This document shows positions 1 through 7,453 of a DNA stretch of 64,000 nucleotides, piece by piece. Position 1 is the stretch's first letter; each line of letters starts with the position of its first letter. Source of the DNA: Bacillota bacterium (lineage in GTDB: Bacteria; Bacillota; Clostridia; Lachnospirales; Lachnospiraceae). The stretch covers positions 1-64,000 of the forward strand of contig JAEWMB010000013.1 of the NCBI GenBank assembly GCA_023457255.1. The letters are read 5' to 3'. The notes beneath the pieces are model-generated. The model searched no databases. It was not told the DNA's origin and saw nothing but the letters and a program-made list of their open reading frames with translations. Made by a program: the position numbers and the translations under genes.

Positions 1-549
1 GTGTTTGGTATGGTGGAAGATAATCAGAATTCTTTACTTGCCGCTTTCGGTAATACCTTTGCTTGGATCTTCTATCCTCTCGGCTGGGTTGGCGATATGG
101 CATGGAAAGCTGCCGTTGCTACAATTACAGGACTTATGGCAAAAGAACAAGTGGTAAATACCTTCGGTGTTCTGTATCATTACAGCGGTGAATTATCAGA
201 AACAGGCGATGAAATCTGGACATTGGTTGCCAAAGACTTTACTGCCCTGTCCGCTTACAGCTTCATGCTGTTCAACCTGTTGTGCGCACCTTGCTTTGCC
301 GCAATGGGTGCCATCAAACGTGAAATGAATAATACAAAATGGACCTTAGGCGCCATTGGATTTATGTGTGCATTCGCATATATAATTGCATTAATCGTTT
401 ATCAGCTCGGCGGCCTGATTACCGGTGAAGCTGCATTTGGTCCGTTCACTGTAATCGCTGCTATTTTACTCGTTGGACTAATATACCTTCTCTTCCGTAA
501 AGGATATGTACCTCAGGAAGGACATTCAAGAGTGAAAAGTAAAAGCTAA
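1..549 (+). CDS. feoB: Ferrous iron transport protein B, C-terminal part (5' truncated by window)
   Basis: This is the last 182 residues of a FeoB-type Fe(II) permease in the cytoplasmic membrane. Several hydrophobic segments are visible (about residues 18-45, 80-105, 115-140 and 145-167). The phrases LGWVGDMAWKAAVATITGLMAKE and NLLCAPCFAAMGAIKRE match the conserved C-terminal permease core of FeoB, including the Cys-containing stretch. The N-terminal GTPase domain must lie before position 1. The GTG at position 1 is an internal codon and not a start, because FeoB is normally above 600 residues. A strong hairpin terminator follows the stop codon. FeoB fits an anaerobic host in which ferrous iron is the available form. 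Confidence 0.93.
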   Translation: MFGMVEDNQNSLLAAFGNTFAWIFYPLGWVGDMAWKAAVATITGLMAKEQVVNTFGVLYHYSGELSETGDEIWTLVAKDFTALSAYSFMLFNLLCAPCFAAMGAIKREMNNTKWTLGAIGFMCAFAYIIALIVYQLGGLITGEAAFGPFTVIAAILLVGLIYLLFRKGYVPQEGHSRVKSKS

Positions 550-563
550 TTTGTCTTTAGTAT

Positions 564-630
564 AGGTTCAACCGAACGACTGGCCGGAAATATCCGGAAG
601 AAGTTCGGTTGAACCTAATTTATTTTCTTT
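564..630 (+). terminator. Rho-independent terminator of feoB
   Basis: A perfect 14-bp stem (564-577 with 603-616) encloses a second small hairpin (584-588 with 593-597) and is followed by a T-rich run. It lies 14 bases after the feoB stop codon. Confidence 0.85.
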
Positions 631-669
631 ATTCACATATTAATATCCAAAATGCATTTATGAATCTTC

Positions 670-954
670 TTATAAATCTTCTTTATTCATTGCTGCATAT
701 ATTCTTCTTGCTTTCTTTAACTTAGGGAGTATCGGCTTGTAACGCACCGGGGAATGAGCCAGTAAATCCGCTCTTTGTAAGCTGAGAAGACATGGTGCAA
801 GCTCGTCTCCTACCAAATGAATCACTTCCTTCACTCCGGTTACGGTAGGCTTAATATGATAATCATGATGTTTAATGAGTATACATACCTTTTTTATAAA
901 TTCTTCTTCATATCCCAGCCTTCTTAAAACGAGATTTGCTATTATTTCACTTGT
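670..954 (-). pseudogene. HD-domain phosphohydrolase, 3' fragment (split by IS110 element)
   Basis: This is the C-terminal half of an HD-domain protein whose first half lies at 2496-2816. The reading frame from SEIIANLVLRRLGY onward continues the N-terminal fragment's FKGHEET exactly once the intervening element is removed. It holds the rest of the HD fold, including IKHHDYH and the RADLLAHS stretch with the late metal-binding Asp. This arrangement resembles the HD domain of tRNA nucleotidyltransferase-like phosphohydrolases. The Met at 981 lies inside the insertion element, so an apparent start there is accidental. The stop codon is at 670. The gene is almost certainly inactive as an intact protein. 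Confidence 0.8.
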
Positions 955-966
955 ATGATGTTTATA

Positions 967-1200
967 TATACAAAACACCATAACTTCCTTTCTTTTTAAT
1001 ATCGTGGTTATAATACATTCAGATACTGTGGACTTTTGATTTTTTCCTGTAGCTTGACTACTTAACTGGAGTGTATTGCCGCTACTTTTATCTGAATTGT
1101 TTATCAGCTGGATGTTGCCGGGGGTGTTTCTCCTGAGTACTTATTTCAATCAAGTCTACGATGATAATCGCTGGTGGATATCACGGTATCAGACTTTATG
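967..1200 (+). ncRNA. Candidate bridge RNA region of the IS110 element
   Basis: In IS110 elements of the IS621 type, the noncoding stretch between the left end and the transposase encodes a structured bridge RNA that pairs with target and donor DNA. Here 955-1218 has no gene and lies in that position. A -10-like TATGAT (954-959) sits at the extreme left end, so transcription would start near 966. Short stem-forming repeats are present (for example CTGA...TCAG around 1092-1107). I could not identify the target- and donor-guide loops by eye, so limits and structure are inferred. Confidence 0.4.
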
Positions 1201-1218
1201 AAAGGGAGGTACAACCTC

Positions 1219-2385
1219 ATGATTTACGTTGGTATTGATATTGCCAAACTTAACCATTTCGCCTCAGCAATCTCGTCTGATGGTGAAATACTCATCGAGC
1301 CGTTCAAATTTACAAATGACGGTGATGGTTTTCAATTGCTCGTTTCCAAACTCGAATCCCTCGAGTCTGACGACATCATCATCGGTCTTGAATCAACGGC
1401 ACACTATGGCGACAACCTAGTTCGATACCTTGTTGCCAGCTACTTTAAAGTGTGTGTGTTGAACCCCATTAAAACGTCTGCAATGCGAAAAAATAACATT
1501 CGCAAAACTAAGACGGACAAGGTCGACACATACATAATCGCTAAAACTCTTATGATGCAGAATTCTTTAAGGTTTGTAAGCTTCTATGCTCTGGATCTGA
1601 TGGATCTTAAATCCCTTGGTCGTTTCCGACAGAAAACGGTAAAACAGCGAACCAGACTTAAAATTCAGCTTACAGCCTATGTTGATCAAGTTTTTCCAGA
1701 GTTACAGTATTTCTTTAAATCTGGACTGCATCAGCACACTGTCTATGCTCTTTTAAAAGAAGCACCATCTCCTAAAGGGATTGCTTCCATGCATATGACT
1801 CATCTGGCAAATCTGCTCAAAGTGAACTCGCACGGACACTTTACCAAAGAGCAGGCCAAAGAATTAAGAGTTCTGGCACAGAAGTCTGTCGGTGCAAACG
1901 ACAGCGCTATATCTATTCAGATAACCCAAACAATTCAACAAATCGAGTTACTGGATAGTCAATTAGAAAAGATTGAAGCTGAAATGACGGATATTATGAA
2001 ATTCAATGATTCTGTCATTATGACCATTCCTGGTATCGGTTATATCAACGGGGGAATGATACTTGGTGAAATTGGTGATATTCACCGCTTCTCCAATCCT
2101 AGCAAGCTGCTTGCTTTTGCAGGTCTGGATCCGTCTGTATATCAGTCTGGTAATTTCCAGGCTAAACGGACTCGTATGTCCAAACGCGGCTCTCGCGTAC
2201 TGCGATATGCCTTGGTAAATGCAGCTTGGAACGTTGTAAGAAACAACGCGACCTTCAAGGCTTATTATGATGCCAAGAGGGCGGAAGGCCGGACTCACTA
2301 TAATGCCTTAGGGCACTGTTCCGGCAAACTTGTCAGAGTCATCTGGAAGATGCTCACTGACGAAATCGAATTTAACCTCGAATAA
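1219..2385 (+). CDS. IS110-family transposase (DEDD/serine recombinase)
   Basis: The protein is 388 residues from the ATG at 1219, which has a good ribosome binding site (AGGGAGGT at 1203-1210). The in-frame Met at 1174 has none, so the later start is preferred. The N-terminal RuvC-like DEDD domain shows Asp in YVGIDIAK, Glu in GLESTAHYG and two Asp in KTDKVDTYIIAK. A helical middle part follows. The C-terminal Transposase_20 region has IPGIGYINGGMILGEIGDI, AGLDPSVYQSG and MSKRGSRVLR, with the serine used for strand exchange in this family. The reading frame is intact, so the element could be active. It mediates cut-out as a circle and RNA-guided reinsertion in studied relatives. Confidence 0.93.
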   Translation: MIYVGIDIAKLNHFASAISSDGEILIEPFKFTNDGDGFQLLVSKLESLESDDIIIGLESTAHYGDNLVRYLVASYFKVCVLNPIKTSAMRKNNIRKTKTDKVDTYIIAKTLMMQNSLRFVSFYALDLMDLKSLGRFRQKTVKQRTRLKIQLTAYVDQVFPELQYFFKSGLHQHTVYALLKEAPSPKGIASMHMTHLANLLKVNSHGHFTKEQAKELRVLAQKSVGANDSAISIQITQTIQQIELLDSQLEKIEAEMTDIMKFNDSVIMTIPGIGYINGGMILGEIGDIHRFSNPSKLLAFAGLDPSVYQSGNFQAKRTRMSKRGSRVLRYALVNAAWNVVRNNATFKAYYDAKRAEGRTHYNALGHCSGKLVRVIWKMLTDEIEFNLE

Positions 2386-2495
2386 GAGGTCTGTATACCT
2401 ACCAATATCGATAGATTTTGAAAAAGCACCCTTAGGGAGCTCTGTTAAAGTTACCCTTTTTTACCATTGATATAAAAAAGAAATTTCCTGCTATT

Positions 2496-2816
2496 TTATG
2501 CTTGACTTTTCATAGCTGGTCTCGTTTCCTCATGCCCTTTAAAACTATCAATGTTATTGACAACAGTCTTTTTGTAAGGTTTACCTATATCATGTAACAA
2601 TGCTGCCAGTTTCAGCATCAAATCGAAATCCACCTTATTCACGGTTTCCATTATGTGATCAAATACATTATAAATATGAGTAGGCATATTTTGTTCACAG
2701 TCGACACAAATGATAAGCTCCGGAATAATTCTAAGAATTTCATCTCTATTCTCTTCAATATTTCTACTTGAAACAAGTATATGATTCAACTTCTCTCTAT
2801 CTGCTGAGTACGGCAT
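2496..2816 (-). pseudogene. HD-domain phosphohydrolase, 5' fragment (split by IS110 element)
   Basis: This is the N-terminal half of the HD-domain hydrolase completed at 670-954. It contains the first metal-binding His (IYNVFDH), the defining HD pair (ALLHDIGKP) and the following His (FKGHEE). After HEET the frame runs into the insertion element and ends with eight foreign residues before a stop at 2496. A ribosome binding site (GGGGAG) precedes the ATG at 2816. Undisturbed, the protein would be about 195 residues and would probably hydrolyse a phosphate ester or nucleotide. The fragment lacks the final Asp of the active site and is unlikely to work. Confidence 0.8.
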
Positions 2817-2970
2817 GTTGTCTCCCCTTTAGTAAATTACTATAGCACACAGCGATTCTATAGCTACAAATATTATATCATCTTTTACTGCATCCTCAAT
2901 CGGAACTTCTACTTTTTTCTATAGGATCAACACCTTTACACTTTAAGGTAACAGGGCTCTTCTATAGAAT

Positions 2971-3022
2971 AAAACAGGAATGCTGCTCACAGACCTCTCA
3001 TCTATCCTGCAACATTCCTATT
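2971..3022 (-). terminator. Terminator-like hairpin after the alcohol dehydrogenase gene
   Basis: An 11-bp stem with one mismatch (2976-2986 with 3009-3019) has a 22-base loop and is followed on the minus strand by GTTTTATTC. It lies about 95 bases after the stop codon of the alcohol dehydrogenase gene. T-rich sequence on both sides could make it work in both directions. The rest of 2817-3112 shows nothing else I can support. Confidence 0.5.
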
Positions 3023-3112
3023 TTTACCAAAACTCCTTCACTACATTATAACTATAAGGGAATTATCAAAAGATCAAAACAATTTATTGTACTGCAAACT
3101 TAACGATTAATT

Positions 3113-4174
3113 TTACCAATTAATTGTAACGACCGGTTTAATCAAATCTCTTGGCTTATCTTTCATAAGCATCAATGCTTCTTCTACCTTATCCAGACCT
3201 TCAAATCGATGCGTAATAAGCCTGCTGGGATCGATGCGCCCTGCCATTACCATAGCCGCTAACTTCTCCATACGTAATCTTCCACCGGGCATCAAACCTC
3301 CGGCAATGGTCTTGTGTCCCATACCGACACCCCATTCTGCACGGGGAATCTTAACGAATTCTCCTTCGCCTAAATAGTTGATATTACCGATCACTCCGCC
3401 TGGTTTCAACATCTTAATCGCTTCATCAAAGGTATCGCAATCGCCGCCGGCAATAATAACTCTATCCACACCTTTACCTTTGGTCTTATCCATGACCTGT
3501 TCAAGAATACTGCCATCCTTATAATTGATAATATCAGTAGCACCGTACTCTTTTGCAATCTCAATACAGTTAGGGCGAGAGCCAACCGCATATACATCAG
3601 CCGCACCTCTCAGTACCGCACCGCGTACTCCCATCAGACCTACCGGTCCAATACCTATCACACAAACTTTATCGCCATACTGTACATTGGCCAACTCTGA
3701 ACCATGAAGACCGGTCGGCACCATATCACTTAACATCGCCGCTGTCTCCGGAGCCAATCCCTCGGGAAGCATTGCAAGGTTGCCATCCGCATCATTTACA
3801 TGGATAAATTCAGCAAATACACCATCTTTCACATTGGAGAACTTCCAGCCGCCTAGCATACCGCCGGAATGCATGGAGAAACCTGCCTGCGCTTCCAGTG
3901 AATTCCAATCGGGCGTAATCGCCGGCATAATCACTCTATCACCTGGTTTAAAATCCTTAACCAGTTCGCCGACCTCTACTACTTCACCAACACCTTCATG
4001 TCCTAAGATCAAATTGTGACGGTCACCGACAGCGCCTTCCCAAACAGTATGTACATCGGATGTACAAGGTGCCAGCGCTAGCGGACGCAAAATAGCATCC
4101 ATAGGTCCACAACCGGGACGCTCCTTTTCTATCCATCCGGTACGCCCAATCCCTAACATTGCAAATGCTTTCAT
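3113..4174 (-). CDS. Zinc-dependent NADP secondary alcohol dehydrogenase
   Basis: The protein is 353 residues, the usual length for medium-chain Zn alcohol dehydrogenases. It closely resembles the isopropanol/secondary alcohol dehydrogenases of Clostridium beijerinckii and Thermoanaerobacter brockii. The catalytic zinc ligands are visible: Cys in LAPCTSDVH, His-Glu in LGHEGVGE and Asp in MLSDMVPTG. The structural four-cysteine zinc lobe is absent, as in those enzymes. The Rossmann motif GIGPVGLMG is followed by GSRP, the signature for NADP(H) binding in this group. It should interconvert ketones or aldehydes with secondary or primary alcohols in the cytosol. A ribosome binding site (AGGAAGG) precedes the ATG. 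A Rex-like operator lies between promoter and gene, suggesting control by the NADH/NAD ratio. It is transcribed alone. Confidence 0.93.
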   Translation of the reverse strand: MKAFAMLGIGRTGWIEKERPGCGPMDAILRPLALAPCTSDVHTVWEGAVGDRHNLILGHEGVGEVVEVGELVKDFKPGDRVIMPAITPDWNSLEAQAGFSMHSGGMLGGWKFSNVKDGVFAEFIHVNDADGNLAMLPEGLAPETAAMLSDMVPTGLHGSELANVQYGDKVCVIGIGPVGLMGVRGAVLRGAADVYAVGSRPNCIEIAKEYGATDIINYKDGSILEQVMDKTKGKGVDRVIIAGGDCDTFDEAIKMLKPGGVIGNINYLGEGEFVKIPRAEWGVGMGHKTIAGGLMPGGRLRMEKLAAMVMAGRIDPSRLITHRFEGLDKVEEALMLMKDKPRDLIKPVVTINW

Positions 4175-4209
4175 AAATTACCTTCCTTTCCCTGAACAGC
4201 AGTGATTAA

Positions 4210-4227
4210 TTGTTATTTTTTTAACAA
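4210..4227 (-). promoter_or_regulatory. Rex-like operator upstream of the alcohol dehydrogenase
   Basis: TTGTTATTTTTTTAACAA matches the Rex consensus TTGTTAA-N4-TTAACAA at 13 of 14 defined positions. It lies just downstream of the predicted -10 box, where a bound repressor would block transcription. An overlapping outward repeat (TTAACAA-N7-TTGTTAA, 4221-4241) extends the symmetry. Rex commonly controls fermentation dehydrogenases in Clostridia. Confidence 0.6.
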
Positions 4228-4241
4228 TACTTACTTGTTAA

Positions 4242-4270
4242 ATATTACCATATGATTTCAATATAATCAA
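4242..4270 (-). promoter_or_regulatory. Predicted sigma-A promoter of the alcohol dehydrogenase gene
   Basis: On the minus strand TTGATT (4265-4270) is followed after 17 bases by TAATAT (4242-4247). The start point would be near 4235, leaving a leader of about 60 bases that contains the Rex-like operator. Confidence 0.55.
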
Positions 4271-4389
4271 GTCCTAACAATATAAAATTATAGAATGAAT
4301 TTATTTTATCACATCATATTTATGCAAGTTGTATATCACTTGCCCCCTCTGCTATCACATATCACTAACCTTGCTCTTAGGAATATTTT

Positions 4390-4418
4390 TTGTATTTTCT
4401 TGGAAAATATATTATACT
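4390..4418 (+). promoter_or_regulatory. Predicted promoter of the methyltransferase-like membrane protein gene
   Basis: TTGTAT (4390-4395) is separated by 17 bases from TATACT (4413-4418). It lies about 75 bases before the gene on the plus strand. The -35 box is weak, so this is tentative. Confidence 0.4.
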
Positions 4419-4494
4419 TACAGAATAGTTACTATTAGTTCATAAAGGCATTTGGGTATTAGGCACTGCTGAGTTTTCAAGATATGAGAAAGGT

Positions 4495-5070
4495 ATGGTT
4501 ATCTATATGCAGGGTTACTTTGTTATTTTCACATTAGGTTTAATGATTTTATTTGTTTTACTGCGTTCCAGACAGCTAAAAAAACTGGGAATCACAGCAG
4601 TCCATTTCGGCAAAATGGATAAAAAAGACTTCTTAATTCCGCCCTTTGCCCTTTTATATCTTTATCTCATTATTGCAAACACGTTTCATCTGCCAAAGTT
4701 CGGACATATCATGGACGAAAGCTCCTTTATAGCATGGATTGGCGTTCTGTCCTGCCTTCTGGCACCTGTCCTATTCCTTTGGGGCCTTATTTCTTTTGGC
4801 AGAAGCTTTCGCGTTGGCATTGATATGAATACCCCCGGAGGACTTGTCAGTTCAGGCGTTTTTTCCATAAGCCGAAATCCGCTTTATGTCGCTTTTTTCA
4901 TGATTTTAATGGGGATTTTTCTAATTTTCCCTTCATGGATATTCTTTCTGTATTTCGTTGCGGGATTATGGCTGATCGACCGGCAGGTTTGCCTCGAGGA
5001 GAATGCACTTAGAAAAATCTATGGGAAGGAATATGATGAATATTGCGAAAAAGTAAGGCGCTATATTTAA
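4495..5070 (+). CDS. Isoprenylcysteine carboxyl methyltransferase-family membrane protein
   Basis: The protein is about 191 residues with four hydrophobic segments (about residues 8-25, 50-66, 78-103 and 130-162). The C-terminal part carries the family signature: SISRNPLYVAFF, then paired Glu in CLEENALRKIYGKEYDEYCEKVRRY. Proteins of this ICMT/phospholipid methyltransferase group bind S-adenosylmethionine at the membrane. In bacteria their substrates are mostly unknown, and I cannot predict one here. The start is uncertain. The ATG at 4495 sits very close to GAGAAAGG, and the ATG at 4507 sits rather far from it. The gene stands alone on the plus strand and converges with the DinB-like gene. 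Confidence 0.8.
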   Translation: MVIYMQGYFVIFTLGLMILFVLLRSRQLKKLGITAVHFGKMDKKDFLIPPFALLYLYLIIANTFHLPKFGHIMDESSFIAWIGVLSCLLAPVLFLWGLISFGRSFRVGIDMNTPGGLVSSGVFSISRNPLYVAFFMILMGIFLIFPSWIFFLYFVAGLWLIDRQVCLEENALRKIYGKEYDEYCEKVRRYI

Positions 5071-5087
5071 GTGCCTTACCTTTGGGG
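5053..5087 (+). terminator. Weak hairpin at the end of the methyltransferase-like gene
   Basis: A 9-bp stem with one G-U pair (5053-5061 with 5071-5079) overlaps the stop codon of the gene. The following T run is short, so its function as a terminator is uncertain. Confidence 0.35.
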
Positions 5088-5179
5088 ATTCATTACATAT
5101 CTATAATAATCATGTGACTTGCCTTTTTAATAGATATTAGCCGTATTTTTTCTATGCAAACAGGTCTATTTTCCCATCT

Positions 5180-5893
5180 TTACTCTAAAATCGGCAGATT
5201 ATTCAAACACGCTGGTAAATGCATCATATGATGATTGGTCATTGGAGTCAAAATCATGCCGCCCCTTGTCAACCTTCCCCAAAATACTAACAGCCATACG
5301 GAACGGAAATCAGTAGTTACACCACCTGATTCTAATATTCTCATCACCCATTCCTCAGGCACCATGGATTGTATCTGCTCTAATGTCAAGTTCTCTATAA
5401 TACTACGTGTGTTTTTACCCACTATGAGCATATAATCACGAAGTGCATCGACATGAATTTTCTTTCCGAACTCAACTACTTCATCAAATTCTAATGCATT
5501 ACCGGTATCCGTGATAGAAGCACCTATTTTTTCCTGCCATCCTTTATTAAAAATCTGTTCCTGGTCTGCCATCAGAATATTGCTAACCAGATCCTCAATA
5601 CGATATATATGCCAAAATTGCCAACACATAGGAACAGTCTTTGTTCCTGCATAATGTGGGTCCGTATCATAATTCTCTCTGGGTACTAATACATTTTGAT
5701 TACCAGACAACATATAATCTAAAATATAATCAGCAATGGTCTTTTCTCTTCTTCCGGAAATCTCAGCAGGGTGTACCATAGCATGAACTTCTAATGTCAG
5801 TTCCTTTATTATTTCTAATTCATTACCTTTTAGCGCCTGCTTTAACTCTTCATATTTACCGTTAAATGACGAATATAGTTTATTCCTTGTCAT
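5180..5893 (-). CDS. DinB-like (DUF664/DinB_2 type) protein
   Basis: The protein is 237 residues. I recognise the overall sequence as a DinB-like four-helix protein common in Firmicutes. Recognisable parts include EVHAMVHPAEIS, GTKTVPMCWQFWHIYRIEDLVSNILMADQ, SMVPEEWVMRILESGGVT and the C-terminal LTPMTNHHMMHLP. The His residues in WQFWHIYR and NHHMMHLP are placed as in the metal-binding triad of the DinB superfamily. Members often act as metal-dependent thiol transferases or stress proteins, but the substrate here is unknown. It is soluble, with no signal peptide. An AGAGGTAATG ribosome binding site precedes the ATG at 5893. It is in the same orientation as the upstream DUF3788 gene, 56 bases away, and may be co-transcribed. 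Confidence 0.8.
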   Translation of the reverse strand: MTRNKLYSSFNGKYEELKQALKGNELEIIKELTLEVHAMVHPAEISGRREKTIADYILDYMLSGNQNVLVPRENYDTDPHYAGTKTVPMCWQFWHIYRIEDLVSNILMADQEQIFNKGWQEKIGASITDTGNALEFDEVVEFGKKIHVDALRDYMLIVGKNTRSIIENLTLEQIQSMVPEEWVMRILESGGVTTDFRSVWLLVFWGRLTRGGMILTPMTNHHMMHLPACLNNLPILE

Positions 5894-5949
5894 AAATCAC
5901 ATTACCTCTGCAAATTCAAATTTATGGAGTTATCATATACTCATTTGTT

Positions 5950-6363
5950 TCACTTGTTTATTTTTATATGTATTATCTTTATTAAATCCGGCAACTGCTC
6001 TTTGCTCATAATACGATAATTAAGCCATCCACCGTTTCCGCATGGATATCTATTGTTCCAAACAGTTTTGCCATAGTCACCCAGTTCATTGTACATCGGT
6101 TTGATTGCATCATCCGAAATACGGATTAGCACCATAAAAGCACCATTTTCAGCAAAAGCATCACATATATGCTTGTTTTTATAGCTATATTTCATACCCC
6201 AGCCATACTTGTTCCCATAAGGAAATCGAATATTTCCTTTGATTCCAAACTTATCATTTAGATAGCTATCCATCTCAATCCATAATGCTCCCACATCACC
6301 GCAAAAAGAAATCATTTCGTCAAATGATGGCATTGTCTGCTTGTCTAACATTCTTTCATACAT
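5950..6363 (-). CDS. DUF3788 family protein
   Basis: The protein is 137 residues, a full-length match in pattern to the DUF3788 family. Characteristic parts are PSFDEMISFCGDVGALW, IRFPYGNKYGWGMKYSYKNKHICD and the Gly/Asn-rich YPCGNGGWLNYR near the C-terminus. The family resembles YdhG/GyrI-like small-molecule binding proteins, but its role is unknown. The ribosome binding site (GGGGGAGGG) is formed by the last codons of the upstream AraC gene, only six bases separate the two genes, and translation is probably coupled. It may therefore share the signal sensed by the regulator. Confidence 0.85.
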   Translation of the reverse strand: MYERMLDKQTMPSFDEMISFCGDVGALWIEMDSYLNDKFGIKGNIRFPYGNKYGWGMKYSYKNKHICDAFAENGAFMVLIRISDDAIKPMYNELGDYGKTVWNNRYPCGNGGWLNYRIMSKEQLPDLIKIIHIKINK

Positions 6364-6369
6364 AGTATT

Positions 6370-7248
6370 CTATCCCTCCCCCAAAACATCAATAGCTATC
6401 CACACTTCTTGATGTTTTTCTTGCATATAGCATTCAAATACAGGCAAGTCTGAAAGCTTATACCCTGAACTCGGCAGCCATTCCGAATAAAATTTCTGAT
6501 AAACATCCTGCACTGCTTTTGGAATCTCGCCGTCCGCGTTGATGATAACCCATGTTGCGGAAGGATATGAGAACTCTTCCATTCCTTCCGGGACCGGGAC
6601 ATGGTCGCACCCCGGCACATCTACATGGTTTGTAACTGCTAAAATATAGTCCATCTCATCCGCATTGCCCCACTCACCTCCGGAGGCAATCCCCAAAAAA
6701 CCACCAGGACGATAATCAGGAAAAAACTGTATGAATTTTTGCATAGTTCCATCCTTCCACGCCTTATCCCATATCTGCGGTACAATCTCAAAAGCTCTAT
6801 CAGTTTTAATCCTACTGGAAATCCCAGCTACTTTAAATGCAGGCCACTTCTCAATCTGATACTTCATTTTCTCTGCTCCTTTAATCGTAATTTGGAAGGA
6901 GAGCTTAGGACAGGATTTAAGAGTCGCCGGTTCATTTCTTACTGTTGACGGCAATACTCCATGGAAGCTTCTAAAAGCACGTGAAAAAGCATCTTGCGAA
7001 TCATAACCATACTTCAAGGCAATATCGATGATTCTTTCATCACCCTTCATTACATCGAAGGCTGCAAGTGTTAATCTGCGATTTCTAATATACGCTGATA
7101 ATGAGGTTTGTGCCATGTATGAGAACATTCTCTGAAAATTGTATATAGAGCAGCACGCAATTTCAGATATTCTGTTATACGATATTTCGTTCTGTAAATT
7201 GATCTCAATATAATCCATTACCTCGTTAAGCTGTTTAACCCAATCCAT
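6370..7248 (-). CDS. AraC-family transcriptional regulator with GyrI-like effector domain
   Basis: The protein is 292 residues. Residues 1-105 form an N-terminal AraC DNA-binding domain with two helix-turn-helix units: ISYNRISEIACCSIYNFQRMF and the conserved IIDIALKYGYDSQDAFSRAFRSFHG. Residues from about 127 form a GyrI-like/effector-binding domain, seen in KMKYQIEKWPAFKVAGIS, YPSATWVII and the C-terminal FECYMQEKHQEVWIAI. Regulators with this layout sense small, often cationic or drug-like molecules, and frequently control an adjacent gene. The adjacent gene is DUF3788. The start ATG at 7248 follows GGGAGGAGGGG, and TATAAT lies about 20 bases further upstream. Confidence 0.9.
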   Translation of the reverse strand: MDWVKQLNEVMDYIEINLQNEISYNRISEIACCSIYNFQRMFSYMAQTSLSAYIRNRRLTLAAFDVMKGDERIIDIALKYGYDSQDAFSRAFRSFHGVLPSTVRNEPATLKSCPKLSFQITIKGAEKMKYQIEKWPAFKVAGISSRIKTDRAFEIVPQIWDKAWKDGTMQKFIQFFPDYRPGGFLGIASGGEWGNADEMDYILAVTNHVDVPGCDHVPVPEGMEEFSYPSATWVIINADGEIPKAVQDVYQKFYSEWLPSSGYKLSDLPVFECYMQEKHQEVWIAIDVLGEG

Positions 7249-7390
7249 ATTCCCCTCCTCCCGAATTACAATTATAAAACAAATAATTCATTTCTTCCCG
7301 ACTTTTTATGCCGCAATTAGTAGACAGAAATTATATCTTAGCCGCAAGCGGCCGCGGTATGTTTTTTGCACACTCGCTTTGCTCGGCGCA

Positions 7391-7426
7391 GTATAATATT
7401 GTTAAATATTATACGTATTACGTATA
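7391..7426. repeat. Two overlapping perfect palindromes between ribH and the AraC gene
   Basis: GTATAATATT-GTTA-AATATTATAC (7391-7414) is a 10-bp perfect inverted repeat. TATACGTA-T-TACGTATA (7410-7426) is an 8-bp one that overlaps it. A GC-rich short repeat (GCCGCAAGCGGC, 7341-7352) is nearby. They lie after ribH and before the AraC gene on the minus strand. They could be a weak rib terminator or an operator. Confidence 0.45.
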
Positions 7427-7453
7427 CTCATAGCATATTTTACCACCTTAGCG

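Larger units (their letters stand above)
955..2523 (+). mobile_element. IS110-family insertion sequence (complete)
   Basis: The element is about 1.57 kb and carries one transposase gene. Its ends were set by rejoining the interrupted HD gene. The left flank ends ...TTCACTTGT (to 954) and the right flank begins GTTTCCTCATG (from 2524). Joining them on a shared GT restores an unbroken HD frame. There are no terminal inverted repeats or longer target duplications, which is typical of IS110. The noncoding left end of about 260 bases is long, as expected for the bridge-RNA-bearing IS110 subgroup. The element is in the opposite orientation to its host gene. Confidence 0.85.

Noticed and set aside
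1..549. GTG at position 1 as a gene start
   Set aside because: The product is the C-terminal third of FeoB. The frame is open at the window edge.
955..1218. Exact target- and donor-guide loops of the bridge RNA
   Set aside because: Short matches (for example TTATTTCA near 1140, AGCTGG near 1106) exist, but they are not adjacent to the GT core and are too short to trust by eye.
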